DNA from: Actinomycetota bacterium
GTDB taxonomy: Bacteria; Actinomycetota; Thermoleophilia; Gaiellales; Gaiellaceae
Direction: 5' to 3'
Length of the DNA stretch: 63,279 nt
Assembly: GCA_005888315.1 (NCBI GenBank)
Contig: VAWH01000023.1
Coordinates: 1-63,279, forward strand
Of this stretch, positions 23,651-32,891 are shown in pieces (position 1 is the stretch's first letter; every line of letters starts with the position of its first letter). A program made the translations under genes and the position numbers. The notes beneath the pieces are model-generated. The model saw only the letters and a program-made list of their open reading frames with translations. It had not been told where the DNA came from and did not search any database.

Positions 23651-24856
23651 TTAGGCCGCCCCGAGCCCGTAGGCGCGGTGGAGGAGCTCGACGGGGTGGA
23701 CGGCGTGCATCCCCGAACCGTGCTCGATCTGCCAGCGGCAGGTCTCGCTGTCGCAGGCGGCGACGTCGCCGTTCGACTCTCGGAGCTGGCTGAAGAGGCG
23801 TTCGCCCACCGTCATCGAGATCTCGTACTTCTCCTTCTTCAGCCCATACGTGCCGGCGATGCCGCAACAGTCGGCGTCGAGCTCGATCGCACGTAGCCCG
23901 GGGATCAGGGCGAGGAGGTCGAGCGCCGGCTTGCCGATCCCGTGGCCCTGCTGCTGACACGGGGCGTGGTAGGGCACGGTCAATTCCAGCGGCTTGAAAT
24001 CCGTGCGGAGCTCGCCGCGCCCATGCAGCAGGAACAGGAACTCGGACAGGTCGTACATCGACTCGCTCACCACCGCCACGTCTTCATCTTCGACATCGAG
24101 GATCTCGCGCGCCTCGCGCTTCAGCATCAGCCCGCAGCTCGTCGAGTTGGAGACGATCGCGCAGCCTTCCCGCGCGTAGGGCGCGAGGTTCGCGGCCAGC
24201 CGCTGCACGTAGGCGCGCGCGGCCGGAAAGTTTCCGTTCGACTGGAGCGGGAGGCCGCAGCAGTCCTGGGGAGGGACTACGACGTGAAAGCCGTTGTGCT
24301 CGAGCACTTCCACCGTCATCTGCCCGACGGCGGGCTCGTAGTAGTTGGTGCCGCAGGCATGGAAGTAGACGATCGTCCGCCCGGCCGCGGGGCTGACGTG
24401 CTTCCGTGCCCAGCGCTGGAAGGTTCGGCCCGCGAAGAGCGGGAGCGCGGCATCGCGGTGAATTCCGAGGAGGCGCTCGCCCAGGCGCCGCAGCACTCGG
24501 TTGCGCAAGGTCCAGTTTGCGAGCGGCGCAACGGGTGTCCCGAGTCGTCCGACCACGCTCGGCCGGGCGATCAGCTGGTTGCGCAACGGGATGCCGCGCT
24601 CCTCCCAGAGCTGCGCCCGCGCCTGCGAGTTGATCTCGGCGATCTTCACTCCGTGCGGGCACACCTGGGTGCAGATCCCGCAGCCCGAGCAGTAGTCGAC
24701 TGAGATGTCGGGGGAGCTGCCGGTCCGGCGGAACCGCTCCGCCTGGGGCCCGACGTACTTCGGACCGGGGAAGAGCGGCGTCGCCTGCGAGTAAGGGCAG
24801 AACGACTCGCAGATCGTGCACTTGACGCAGTGGTCGAGGGAGTCGCGTACGAGCAC
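23651..24856 (-). CDS. glpC: Anaerobic glycerol-3-phosphate dehydrogenase subunit C
   Basis: The iron-sulfur membrane-anchor subunit that passes electrons from GlpAB to quinones. The 401-residue protein from GTG 24856 has two 4Fe-4S motifs (CVKCTICESFCPYS and CSGCGICTQVCPHG) and two cysteine-rich CCG modules (DCCGLPL and DCCGIAG, with CGTNYYEP and APCQQQ). Length matches E. coli GlpC. The start overlaps the glpB stop by one base (TAGTG), and the end lies 6 nt before the DhaM fusion. Confidence 0.93.
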   Translation of the reverse strand: MLVRDSLDHCVKCTICESFCPYSQATPLFPGPKYVGPQAERFRRTGSSPDISVDYCSGCGICTQVCPHGVKIAEINSQARAQLWEERGIPLRNQLIARPSVVGRLGTPVAPLANWTLRNRVLRRLGERLLGIHRDAALPLFAGRTFQRWARKHVSPAAGRTIVYFHACGTNYYEPAVGQMTVEVLEHNGFHVVVPPQDCCGLPLQSNGNFPAARAYVQRLAANLAPYAREGCAIVSNSTSCGLMLKREAREILDVEDEDVAVVSESMYDLSEFLFLLHGRGELRTDFKPLELTVPYHAPCQQQGHGIGKPALDLLALIPGLRAIELDADCCGIAGTYGLKKEKYEISMTVGERLFSQLRESNGDVAACDSETCRWQIEHGSGMHAVHPVELLHRAYGLGAA

Positions 24857-26145
24857 TAGGACGCCTCGAGAATCGCGGAGGCCGCAGCGTATCCCGACGC
24901 CAGGCTGAGGCCGTTGCCGGAGGCCTCCCGCCACGGGACCGCACCGCTGAGGGTCGCGCCCACGGCATGGAGGTTCTCGTAGACCGGCGTGCCCTCGCCG
25001 TCGATGGGGCGGCTGCTCGCGTCGACGGCAACGCCCGCGCGCGAGATTGCGTGCTCGTCGAAGTAGCCCCGCTCGAAGCGCGGCTCTTCCGGCCCCGGCA
25101 GGCCCGCGACGGGCAGATCGAAGACGGGCTCTCGGACCTCGCCGGACGAATCCAGCTGCAGGCCGCCCGAGGCGAAGCCGCCGGTGGCGAGCACGAACGA
25201 ATTTGCCCGATAGGTGAGCGGACGGCCTGCGGTATGTGCAACCACGCCCTCGAGGCGGTTGCCGCTGCCTTCGGCGCCGGCGACGGTCGTTCCGACCACC
25301 AGACGGGCTCCCCGGCGGCGCAGGGCCCCGGTCATCGTCTCGTACAGGCGGATCCCCGGGACCGAGGGCGGCAGCGTCGCCACCTCGAACACCGAGTGCC
25401 CGAGCCTGGTCTCGAGCTCCTGCCAGACCTTCCGCGCGCCTTCGAGACCGAGCACGGCCGGGAAGCCGACGATCTCGCCCGGCATGAGGTGACGCCCGAG
25501 CTCCGCAAGAACCGACTCGCGAAAATCGGCCCGCTCGAAGCGCCGGGCGAACCCTGTGGCGCTGACGTCGCGCGCGACGCCGAGCGGCGGCGAAAGCTCG
25601 ACGACCCGGGTGGTGACGGCCGCTCCACCCGGGAGCGGAGTCCGAGCGAGGTTGTCGGCAAGATAGGCGGGGAAGAAATCCTTGAGCCCGCGGAAGCCGA
25701 CGAAGATGAAACGGCCACCCTGGCGCAGGTCGGCAGCGGCCATCGTCTCCGGCACCAGCGCTGTGGGCTTGGCGACGCCGACCGCTGTCGGGACGAGCAA
25801 ATTCTGGTCGAGACCGCCTCGATAGCCGTGGTCGGACAGGCAAGCCTTGAACCAGTCGAGACTCGCACGGATCAGATCGATCGAAAGGCGACGGTAGGGG
25901 TGTTGGGGGTTCGCGTCGGCGAATTCGGGCAGTGTCCGCGCCGGGCTATCGACAGGACCATCGTCATAGCCAAGGACATCGATCGTCGCGGGCGCGAGGT
26001 GGGTGGCGCCGACGCCCTTGGCGAGGACAGCCACCCGTTGCCCCTCTTCCGCGAGCCGCAAAGCCGCCGTCAGCCCCGCGAGGCCGGCGCCGATCACGAC
26101 GGCGTCGTAGCTCGCAGGAACGAGCCGCCCGTGAGCCTCGTTCAT
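24856..26145 (-). CDS. glpB: Anaerobic glycerol-3-phosphate dehydrogenase subunit B
   Basis: A 429-residue FAD/FMN-linked subunit from ATG 26145. It has the dinucleotide motif YDAVVIGAGLAGLTAALRLAE (about 14-34), a second nucleotide-site strand SFVLATGGFASGGL and the closing ENLHAVGATLSG / SGNGLSLASGYAAA. Length agrees with GlpB (about 420). It overlaps glpA by 4 nt (ATGA) and glpC by 1 nt, so glpA-glpB-glpC is one translational unit. Confidence 0.92.
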   Translation of the reverse strand: MNEAHGRLVPASYDAVVIGAGLAGLTAALRLAEEGQRVAVLAKGVGATHLAPATIDVLGYDDGPVDSPARTLPEFADANPQHPYRRLSIDLIRASLDWFKACLSDHGYRGGLDQNLLVPTAVGVAKPTALVPETMAAADLRQGGRFIFVGFRGLKDFFPAYLADNLARTPLPGGAAVTTRVVELSPPLGVARDVSATGFARRFERADFRESVLAELGRHLMPGEIVGFPAVLGLEGARKVWQELETRLGHSVFEVATLPPSVPGIRLYETMTGALRRRGARLVVGTTVAGAEGSGNRLEGVVAHTAGRPLTYRANSFVLATGGFASGGLQLDSSGEVREPVFDLPVAGLPGPEEPRFERGYFDEHAISRAGVAVDASSRPIDGEGTPVYENLHAVGATLSGAVPWREASGNGLSLASGYAAASAILEAS

Positions 26146-27689
26146 TCGGGCAGGTGCCCGACGGCTAGGAGTCCCTGGAAGATCCAGTCGTCGAGGCGGG
26201 CCTGTCGGAGCTGGTCGCCGTAGAGGATCGGCTGCACGCCTTTCCACCGCTCCTGGAGAAAGTCCACGAGAGAGGCATTCGCGGCCTGGTGGTCGAGGTG
26301 CTCGAAGGCATGGAGGATGCCGGTTGCCCTGTAGATGCAGAAACCGCCCTGGCACGGGCCCATCCCCAGCCGAACTCTCCGCCGGACGTCGTCGAGACCG
26401 GTGGGGCGGCGACGAGCGATCGCCTCCGTCAGGTGCCTTCGCGTGATCAGCTCGCATTCGCAGATGATCTCCTCCGATCCCGGAACCGGCTCCTGGGCCT
26501 GAACGCGCGCGCCCAGCCAGTAGAAGCGTTCGTCCTCAGAGTCGGGTAGCGGCTGCTCGTGCGTCGTGCACGGGCGGTCGACGCGGAGCTTCTCGCAGAC
26601 CGTGTCGAGCGCATGCTCGGCCATCAGCCGGAAGGTGGTCGTCTTCCCGCCGGCGATCGTGATGAAGCCCTCGACGCCGTCGCGCTTCGCATGGTCGAGC
26701 ACCGTGTGGGTGCGGCTGACAGCACGCGGATCGGCAACGTCGTCCAGCGTGTAGAGCGGACGCGCCCCGGCCCAGACCCGGAGCGCTCGAGCCTTGCGGA
26801 AGCCGGGAACGAGCTTCTCGCCCTCGTCGAACATCTCTTCGATCTCGGCCGGTGTCACCTCGAGCTCATCCGGATCGGCGACCTGGATGTCCGTCGTGCC
26901 GATCACCGAGACGGTCCGGATCGGGACGATGATGTCCCCGTCGCTGGGCGGTTTGCAGCGGTTCACCACCGTGTTCACCAGTCGGTGATTCATCGCGATC
27001 ATGATTCCCTTGCCCGGCCGGACGGTGACCACGCAGCCCCCCAAGCTCGCGATCTGCCCTGCCCATGCGCCGGCGGCGTTGACGACGATGTCCGCGCGGA
27101 TCTCGAGCTCCTCGCCGTTCCGTTCGTCGTTGACGCGCGCTCCGACCACCCTGTTGTCGTGGAGCTCGAGACCCACCACGCGGTGGTAGGGCAGGATCCG
27201 GGCTCCGTGCTCGGCGGCCGACCGGGTGCACGCGGACACGAGCTTCCAGGGGTCGAGGCTGGCATCCGGGACGGCGAAGGCACGCGTGATCCCTGGTTCG
27301 AGCCGAGGTTCCTGGCGCAGCGCCTCGGCGACGGGGACCTCCTCGACGGGTACGCCCGTTTCCAGGCAGCCGCGCAGGAAGTCATCTCCGAAGCCGGGGT
27401 CGTCCCACGGCGTCGAGACGAACAGGCCGCCCGTGACCTCGATGCAGTCGGCCGCAATTCAGCGCAAGATCGCGTTCTCGACCACGCACTCACGGGCCGC
27501 GACCGGGTCCTTGACCGCGTAGCGCCCGCCCGAGTGGAGGAGGCCGTGGAAACGACCTGTCGTCCCCGTGGCCAGGTCGCCCCGCTCCACCAGTGCTGTC
27601 GCGAAGCCCCGCATCGCCGCGTCGCGTGCGACGCCGGCCCCCGTGGAGCCGCCGCCGACGACGAGGACTTCCGTTTGCAGAGTCGGCAC
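26142..27689 (-). pseudogene. glpA: Anaerobic glycerol-3-phosphate dehydrogenase subunit A, with in-frame TGA at codon 77
   Basis: Oxidises glycerol-3-phosphate to DHAP with FAD. From GTG 27689 the frame encodes [40 protein letters not shown] and [10 protein letters not shown], then TGA (27459-27461), then IAADCIEVTGGLFVSTP and an uninterrupted frame to 26142: FVNAAGAW-type FAD strand (IVVNAAGAWAGQIA), TDIQVADP, GGKTTTFRLMAEHALD, and a C-terminal BFD-like [2Fe-2S] region with Cys in ICECELITRRHL and GPCQGGFCIYRA. Homologues read ILRRIAPHCIE, so the TGA replaces an Arg or similar; CGA to TGA is a single transition. All 515 other codons look selected. Either a recent nonsense mutation, readthrough, or a sequence error. 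Confidence 0.85.
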
Positions 27690-27709
27690 TCCTACCGGCC
27701 GCAGTATCG

Positions 27710-27812
27710 CAGCGCCCAGGGACCGTCCCTCAGTAGCGCCCAGGGACTGTCCCTAAAACCGGTGGCGCTCCCGTTGACGTTTTTAGGGACAGCCCCCTTC
27801 GGGAACAGTCCC
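27710..27812. repeat. Cluster of GGGAC(A/T)GTCCC palindromes between glpK and glpA
   Basis: AGCGCCCAGGGACCGTCCCT (27711-27730) is followed after 3 nt by TAGCGCCCAGGGACTGTCCC (27734-27753), a direct repeat. GGGACTGTCCCTAAA (27743-27757) then pairs, with one mismatch, with TTTAGGGACAGCCCC (27782-27796). A further GGAACAGTCCCT ends at 27812. Related arms occur at 46493-46505 and 54100-54155. This looks like a REP/MITE-type dispersed element. A longer GC-rich hairpin (27830-27870) lies just after it and may act as a terminator. Confidence 0.6.
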
Positions 27813-27883
27813 TACCTGGAATCGGGGACCTGGCGAGGGCCCGGCGCCCGCTCTGGGACGCCGGGCCCAAGGGCGATTGCGCC

Positions 27884-29374
27884 CTAGTCGAGCCAGTCGA
27901 AGGTCCGCGTGACGGCCTTCTTCCAGAACGCGTACTCCTTCTCGCGCTCCTGCGGGTCCATCTGGGGCTGCCACTCCTTGTCTTTGCCCCAGTTGGCGCG
28001 CAGGTCCTCGACCTCCGACCAGAAGCCGACCGCGAGGCCGGCAGCGTAAGCGGCGCCGAGCGAGGTGGTCTCGGCCACCGTCGGCCGGATCACCGGCACG
28101 TCGAGCACGTCGGCCTGGAACTGCATCAGCAGTTCGTTCTCGACCATGCCGCCGTCCACCTTCAGCGAGGTGAGGTCGACGCCGGAATCGGTGTTCATCG
28201 CCTCCACGACCTCTTTGGTCTGCCAGGCGGTCGCCTCGAGCGCCGCCCGGGCGATGTGGCCCTTGGTATTGAAGCGGGTCAGCCCGGCGATGACGCCGCG
28301 TGCCTCGTTCCTCCAGTACGGAGCGAAGAGACCCGAGAACGCCGGCACGAAGTAGACGCCGCCGTTGTCGTCGACCGTCTTCGCCAGTGTCTCGACCTCC
28401 GGTGCGCTCGAGATCAGGCCCAGGTTGTCCCGGAGCCACTGCACGAGTGCGCCGGTGATCGCGATCGACCCTTCCAGCATGTAGACGGCCTGCTGGTCGC
28501 CGATCTTGTAGCCGAGGCCTGTGATCAGGCCGCTCTTCGACGGCACGATCTCGTTTCCGGTGTTGAGCAGCAGGAAGTTGCCCGTGCCGTACGTGTTCTT
28601 CGCCTCCCCGACCGAGAAGCACGTCTGGCCGAACAGCGCTGCCTGCTGGTCGCCGAGGTCGCCGGCGACGGGGATGCCTGAGAGGTTGGCTTTCGCCTCG
28701 CCGTAGACCTCGCTCGAGGCCTTGATCGCCGGCAGCATCGCCCTAGGGACGCCGAGGATTCCGAGGATCTCCTCGTCCCAGTCGAGCGTCTCAAGGTCCA
28801 TCATCATCGTCCGGCTGGCGTTCGTCACGTCGGTCACGTGCACGCCGCCGTCGGGGCCGCCGGTGAGCTGCCAGATCACCCAGGTGTCGATGTTCCCGAA
28901 CAGCACCTCGCCGCTCTCGGCCTTGCTACGAACGCCGTCGACGTTGTCGAGGATCCACTTGATCTTCGGGCCGGAGAAGTAGGTCGCGATCGGGAGCCCC
29001 GTCTTGGCCCGGAACCGGTCCTGGCCTCCATCGGCGCTGAGCTCGTTGCAGATCTGGTCCGTGCGCGTGTCCTGCCAGACGATTGCGTTGAAGACGGGCC
29101 GACCGCTCGAGCGCTCCCAGACGACCGTCGTCTCGCGCTGGTTCGTGACGCCGACGCCGGCGATGTCGCTCGCGTTGACCTTGTCGAGCCCGGCCCTGAT
29201 CACCTCCTGCGTCCGCTGCCAGATCTCCATCGGGTCGTGCTCGACCCAGCCCGGCTTCGGGTAGATCTGCTCGTGCTCCTTCTGGTCGACCGAGACAACC
29301 TGCCCGCCGTGGTCGAAGACCATGAAGCGGGTGCTTGTAGTGCCCTGGTCGATTGCTGCTGCGTATTGAGCCAT
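27884..29374 (-). CDS. glpK: Glycerol kinase
   Basis: Phosphorylates glycerol to glycerol-3-phosphate. The 496-residue protein is a standard FGGY kinase: [18 protein letters not shown] (phosphate loop), [30 protein letters not shown], the central [17 protein letters not shown] and [15 protein letters not shown], and the C-terminal [27 protein letters not shown] lies 4 nt before ATG 29374. The product feeds GlpABC oxidation and also PlsY and PgsA in the same gene run. Confidence 0.96.
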   Translation of the reverse strand: MAQYAAAIDQGTTSTRFMVFDHGGQVVSVDQKEHEQIYPKPGWVEHDPMEIWQRTQEVIRAGLDKVNASDIAGVGVTNQRETTVVWERSSGRPVFNAIVWQDTRTDQICNELSADGGQDRFRAKTGLPIATYFSGPKIKWILDNVDGVRSKAESGEVLFGNIDTWVIWQLTGGPDGGVHVTDVTNASRTMMMDLETLDWDEEILGILGVPRAMLPAIKASSEVYGEAKANLSGIPVAGDLGDQQAALFGQTCFSVGEAKNTYGTGNFLLLNTGNEIVPSKSGLITGLGYKIGDQQAVYMLEGSIAITGALVQWLRDNLGLISSAPEVETLAKTVDDNGGVYFVPAFSGLFAPYWRNEARGVIAGLTRFNTKGHIARAALEATAWQTKEVVEAMNTDSGVDLTSLKVDGGMVENELLMQFQADVLDVPVIRPTVAETTSLGAAYAAGLAVGFWSEVEDLRANWGKDKEWQPQMDPQEREKEYAFWKKAVTRTFDWLD

Positions 29375-29400
29375 TCGTCCTCCTTACACTCGTTTCAGAT

Positions 29401-29428
29401 CCTCCAGTCGGCGTCGCAAGCGACCGCC
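29401..29428. repeat. Partial copy of the 61-nt hairpin repeat
   Basis: CCTCCAGTCGGCGTCGCAAG and the following CGACCGCC match the outer part of the copy at 54855-54883 (CCTCCAGACGGCATCGCAAG, CGACGCC) with two substitutions and one inserted base. The GGCCG hairpin half is missing. It sits between dhaL and glpK. Confidence 0.5.
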
Positions 29429-29444
29429 TTATGCGCTCCGATGA

Positions 29445-30095
29445 TCACCTCGCCTGCCCGGGCCGGCCCCAGGTCTCGGCCGCGGCCTCGAGAAGCAGGT
29501 GAGATGAGGTGGCTCCCGGATCCTGATGCCCCGCGCTTCGCTCGCCGAGGTAGCTCGCGCGGCCTTTCCTCGCAACCAGTGGGACCGTGTCCCGCATGCC
29601 CTGGTCGGCGGCGTCGGCCGACTGTCTGAGGGCGTCCTCGAAGGTCGCACCCTCGGCGAGTGCGGCCTTGAGCGCGTCACGGCCGGGAATCAGCGCGTCG
29701 ATCATCGTCTTGTCTCCGGGCTCGGCCTTGCCGCGAGCCTGGACGCCTGTGACCGCCGCTTCAAGCGCGGCGGCCCAGTCGTCCGAGCTGAGCTCCTCCT
29801 TGCCGGACACGGCCATTCCCATCTGCATGAACAGCGTTCCGTAGAGAGGACCACCGGCGCCGCCTACCGTCGACACGAGCGTCATGCCGACCGTCTTGAG
29901 CAGGGCGCCGATGTCACTCTCCTCGCCGGTTGCGTCGACCTTGACAAGCACGGCCGACATGCCTCGCTGCATGTTGATCCCGTGGTCGCCGTCTCCGATC
30001 GCGGAGTCGAGCTGCGTCAGCTGCTCCTTGTTCGCCTCGACCTCCGCGGCGAAAGCTCGGATCCAGCGCAGGACGTCGTCGTGGCCGAGGCTCAT
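29445..30095 (-). CDS. dhaL: Dihydroxyacetone kinase ADP-binding subunit DhaL
   Basis: DhaL holds ADP, which DhaM rephosphorylates, and donates phosphate to dihydroxyacetone on DhaK. The 216-residue protein has the metal-binding motif LDSAIGDGDHGINMQRG and GPLYGTLFMQMG, GDKTMIDALIPG, then RKGRASYLGERSAGHQDPGA, all family hallmarks. Start set at ATG 30095 (MSLGHDDVLRW), where homologues begin; ATG 30134 in the same frame, 7 nt after dhaK, is the alternative and would add 13 residues. Confidence 0.93.
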   Translation of the reverse strand: MSLGHDDVLRWIRAFAAEVEANKEQLTQLDSAIGDGDHGINMQRGMSAVLVKVDATGEESDIGALLKTVGMTLVSTVGGAGGPLYGTLFMQMGMAVSGKEELSSDDWAAALEAAVTGVQARGKAEPGDKTMIDALIPGRDALKAALAEGATFEDALRQSADAADQGMRDTVPLVARKGRASYLGERSAGHQDPGATSSHLLLEAAAETWGRPGQAR

Positions 30096-30141
30096 GCGCC
30101 CGGACGCCTTCTCGGTCTCGGCCACGTCGACCATCCTCTGC

Positions 30142-31143
30142 CTATGTCGCCCATCTGAGACCCGCGGTCTTGACCGGCGCATCCCAGAGGCGAGTCAGCT
30201 CGTCGTCGAGTCTCAGCAGGGTGATCGAGCAGCCCGCCATCTCCAGCGACGTGATGTAGGGCCCGACCAGGTTGCGCGTGATCGTGATCCCGCGCTCGCC
30301 CAGGAACCTGTTCAGGTCGTTGTAGACGAGGTAGAGCTCGATCAACGGGGTGCCGCCCATGCCGTTGACGAAGGCGAGTACCTGGTCGCCCTGCTCGAAC
30401 GGCAGGTCCTCGACGATCGGAGCCGTGAGCCGCTCGACGATCTCGCCCGCGGGAGCGAGCTTGACCCGCTCGCGGCCGGGCTCGCCGTGAATCCCGATCC
30501 CGATCTCCATCTCGTCGTCGCCGAGCTCGAAGGTCGGCTTCCCGGCGGCGGGGACGATGCACGAGGTCAGCGCCATGCCCATGCTTCGTCCGTTGGCGTT
30601 CACCTTGCGGCACAACTCGGCGACCTCGGCCAGGCTGCGGCCCTCCTCGGCCGCCGCTCCGCAGATCTTCTCGGCGAGCACCGTGGTGCCGACGCCGCGC
30701 CTCCCTGCGGTATACAGGCTGTCCTGCACGGCGACGTCGTCGTCGATCACCACGGCCTCGACCTCGATGTTCTCGCCGCCGGCGAGGTCGGCGGCCATCT
30801 CGAAGTTCATCACGTCGCCCGTGTAGTTCTTGACGATGTGGAGCACTCCGGCGCCGCCGTTCACGGCCTTCGTCGCATCGAGCATCTGGTCGGGCGTCGG
30901 AGACGTGAACACCTCGCCCGGACAGGCGGCGTCGAGCATCCCGAGCCCGACGAAGCCCCCATGCATCGGCTCGTGGCCTGAGCCTCCGCCCGAGACGAGC
31001 CCGACCTTGCCCTGCACCGGGGCATCGGCGCGAACGATCACGTTCGGATTGAACTGGACGCGCACGAGGTCGGCGTGGGCCGCTGCGAGGCCTTGCAGTG
31101 CCTCGGTGACGACGTCGTCTGGTTTGTTGATCAGCTTCTTCAC
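30142..31143 (-). CDS. dhaK: Dihydroxyacetone kinase substrate-binding subunit DhaK
   Basis: Binds dihydroxyacetone covalently through a His hemiaminal. The 333-residue protein from GTG 31143 has [54 protein letters not shown], and the active His in [16 protein letters not shown] lies 4 nt before the GTG, which is why I prefer it to the upstream frame extension. It is followed by dhaL and, further down the strand, by the DhaM-HPr-EI fusion, giving a complete PEP-dependent kinase. Confidence 0.95.
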   Translation of the reverse strand: MKKLINKPDDVVTEALQGLAAAHADLVRVQFNPNVIVRADAPVQGKVGLVSGGGSGHEPMHGGFVGLGMLDAACPGEVFTSPTPDQMLDATKAVNGGAGVLHIVKNYTGDVMNFEMAADLAGGENIEVEAVVIDDDVAVQDSLYTAGRRGVGTTVLAEKICGAAAEEGRSLAEVAELCRKVNANGRSMGMALTSCIVPAAGKPTFELGDDEMEIGIGIHGEPGRERVKLAPAGEIVERLTAPIVEDLPFEQGDQVLAFVNGMGGTPLIELYLVYNDLNRFLGERGITITRNLVGPYITSLEMAGCSITLLRLDDELTRLWDAPVKTAGLRWAT

Positions 31144-31205
31144 GTTTCCTCCGCTCCGGTCGAGTCTCTCTTGCACCGTTACGGCAAGTCCTCCACAGCC
31201 TCGCC

Positions 31206-32147
31206 CTAGACCTCGATGTCGGGGGACGGCGGCTCACCGCGGGCCATCAGCCCCTGGTGGATGAAGAAGTCGTACACCAGCGCGCCTATGACCGCCCCGA
31301 CGATTGGAGCGACGATCGGTAACCACCAGTACCAGTTGACGTTGCCGTAGTTCCCCGGCAGCGCCACTCCGTCCCAGCCGGCGAACCAGGCGAAGAGCCG
31401 CGGCCCGAAGTCGCGAGCCGGGTTGATCGCGTAACCCGTATTCGCGCCGAAGGACATGCCGATCCCTGCGACGATCAGACCGATGACCCAAGGCCCCAGG
31501 TTCCCTTTCGGTGCGAGGTTCCGCTCGTCGATGACGGCGAGCACGACCCCGACGAGCAACGCCGTGCCGATCAACTCGTCGATGAACGGCCCGACCGGGT
31601 TGTGGAAGTAACCAGCCGGGAAGGTCGCGAAGATGCTGTACGAGGCTATCGAGCTCGACTGGCCGCGCACCGCGTGGGTGGCACTTTCATAGCCCTTGAT
31701 CGCGTCCTTGTAGTTGAGGTAGACGAGCGCGGCGGCGGTGAATGCGCCGGCAACCTGGGCGAAGATGTAGTGCGGCACCTTCGCCCACGGGAACCCGCGC
31801 TTGACCGCCAGCGCGATCGTGACCGCCGGGTTGATGTGAGCGCCGCTGATTCCGCCCGCAACGTAGATCCCGAGCACCACCGCGATGCACCATCCCCAGG
31901 TGATCAGCAGCCAGTCGCCCGAGGCCAGGAAGATCGTGTGGCTGGTCTCGGCGCGACCAGACTGATTCAGTGCGGAGACGGCCATGGCGACGACACCGTC
32001 ACCGAAGGCGATCAGCGTGAACGTGCCCAGATATTCCGAGAGGAACTCCCCCCAGACCGTCCTGCGCCAGGCCGCGCCGGCGCCCATGCGAACATGCCAG
32101 ACCCCCATCATTCCTCGGGGCTCTGTTGCTGTTTCCGACACCTCCAC
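31206..32147 (-). CDS. glpF: Glycerol uptake facilitator (aquaglyceroporin, MIP family)
   Basis: A 313-residue channel with six membrane helices and the two NPA boxes: GAHINPAVT (first) and [13 protein letters not shown] (second, with the Asp typical of glycerol rather than water channels). [18 protein letters not shown] at the N-terminus is also GlpF-like. Start GTG 32147 has GAGGGAGG close upstream; the first 30 residues are polar, and ATG codons at residues 13-14 are alternatives. It is the first gene of the glycerol block, 62 nt upstream of dhaK. Confidence 0.93.
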   Translation of the reverse strand: MEVSETATEPRGMMGVWHVRMGAGAAWRRTVWGEFLSEYLGTFTLIAFGDGVVAMAVSALNQSGRAETSHTIFLASGDWLLITWGWCIAVVLGIYVAGGISGAHINPAVTIALAVKRGFPWAKVPHYIFAQVAGAFTAAALVYLNYKDAIKGYESATHAVRGQSSSIASYSIFATFPAGYFHNPVGPFIDELIGTALLVGVVLAVIDERNLAPKGNLGPWVIGLIVAGIGMSFGANTGYAINPARDFGPRLFAWFAGWDGVALPGNYGNVNWYWWLPIVAPIVGAVIGALVYDFFIHQGLMARGEPPSPDIEV

Positions 32148-32252
32148 CTCCCTCTTTCGAACTTCCGGTTTTCAGAAGGTCCGTATGAGAGGCGGGCGGA
32201 TCGCCGTTCTCGCCTGCGGCTGACAGCGCCGCCTCCCTAGCGGCTCGGTGCA

Positions 32253-32288
32253 GCGGTGTGACTAACGCACCTGGAGGTGCCGTGTCAA
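32253..32288 (-). promoter_or_regulatory. Candidate promoter/operator of the glycerol operon
   Basis: On the minus strand a perfect TTGACA (32283-32288) is followed by GGCACCTCCAGGTGCG, whose core GCACCT-CC-AGGTGC (32267-32280) is a perfect 6-bp inverted repeat, and then by TTAGTCA, a weak -10. The palindrome therefore lies exactly between -35 and -10, a classic repressor position. The transcript would have a leader of roughly 100 nt before glpF. Confidence 0.4.
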
Positions 32289-32322
32289 GTGCGGCGAACG
32301 TCCGCCGCTTGCGGCGCGGGGG

Positions 32323-32781
32323 TCAGCTAGGCCAGACGTCGACGGCGTAGAGGCGCCGAAGCTGGCCTGCGAGATCGTCCTGGCCGCCGATCAGAAACAG
32401 CTCATAGGGATAGGCGTACTGAGCCCGGAACCCGTTCTCGCGGGCGAGAACGCGCCCCCAGAGCGAGACACGACCGATCGCGATCGGACAGCCTTGCCGC
32501 AAGGGAGGAAGCTCCTGACGTGTCCGGCCGTAATGCTGCCGGACTCCGGTGTATCGACGGAGCAGGTCCTCGGCGAGCTCTCTCGTCCTGAAGGCGTAGA
32601 TGCCGCATTCGTGCCCTCGGACAGGCGCCGCGGCGCCGTGCGTCGAGCACTCGGCCTCGAAGCGCGTCCGCGCGGGCCAGCTCACGTGGTGCCAGGTGAA
32701 GGACTCGAGCCGGTACGCGTCTTCGTGGCGGCGCACATGCCAAAGTCGCCAGGCAATGATCGGGACGCCGCTGGCGATCAC
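32323..32781 (-). CDS. Conserved hypothetical protein
   Basis: A 152-residue protein from GTG 32781. Recognisable blocks are WHHVSWPARTRFEAECS, HECGIYAFRT, GRVSLWGRVLARENGFRAQ and YAYPYELFLIG. I have seen this CGIYA...LWG.V...G.RA..AYP pattern in small actinobacterial proteins of unknown function. There is no signal peptide beyond a weakly hydrophobic start and no obvious catalytic motif; three Cys and several His could bind a ligand. Its GTG overlaps the stop of the 37-residue ORF (GTGA). An inverted repeat CGCCGC/GCGGCG at 32298-32314 could be its terminator. Confidence 0.65.
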   Translation of the reverse strand: MIASGVPIIAWRLWHVRRHEDAYRLESFTWHHVSWPARTRFEAECSTHGAAAPVRGHECGIYAFRTRELAEDLLRRYTGVRQHYGRTRQELPPLRQGCPIAIGRVSLWGRVLARENGFRAQYAYPYELFLIGGQDDLAGQLRRLYAVDVWPS

Positions 32782-32891
32782 GCTGGCACGGGTTCCGCGG
32801 CCGGCTCTTCCGCGGGAGCCGGCACCGGCACCGGCTCTTCCAGCGGTGCGATTTCGATCTCGCGTTCTGTCTCGGGTGCGCCTATGTCCAC
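32778..32891 (-). CDS. Small acidic Pro/Glu-rich protein (37 residues)
   Basis: Starts at GTG 32891 with a good GGAGG five bases upstream. The protein begins MDIGAPETEREIEIAPLEEP and continues as alternating Pro, Val, Ala and Glu to a TGA that overlaps the next gene's GTG. No structured domain or signal is seen. The ribosome site, the overlap and the ordered MDIG...EP pattern argue for a real gene. I recall similar MDIG/MDVG-starting short acidic ORFs in other actinobacteria, but cannot name a family. Function unknown; coupling suggests it works with the CGIYA protein. Confidence 0.55.
   Translation of the reverse strand: MDIGAPETEREIEIAPLEEPVPVPAPAEEPAAEPVPA

Noticed and set aside
27459-27461. 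Selenocysteine at the glpA TGA
   Set aside because: The family has Arg or a similar residue at this position, not Cys, and no clear SECIS-like hairpin was seen directly downstream.
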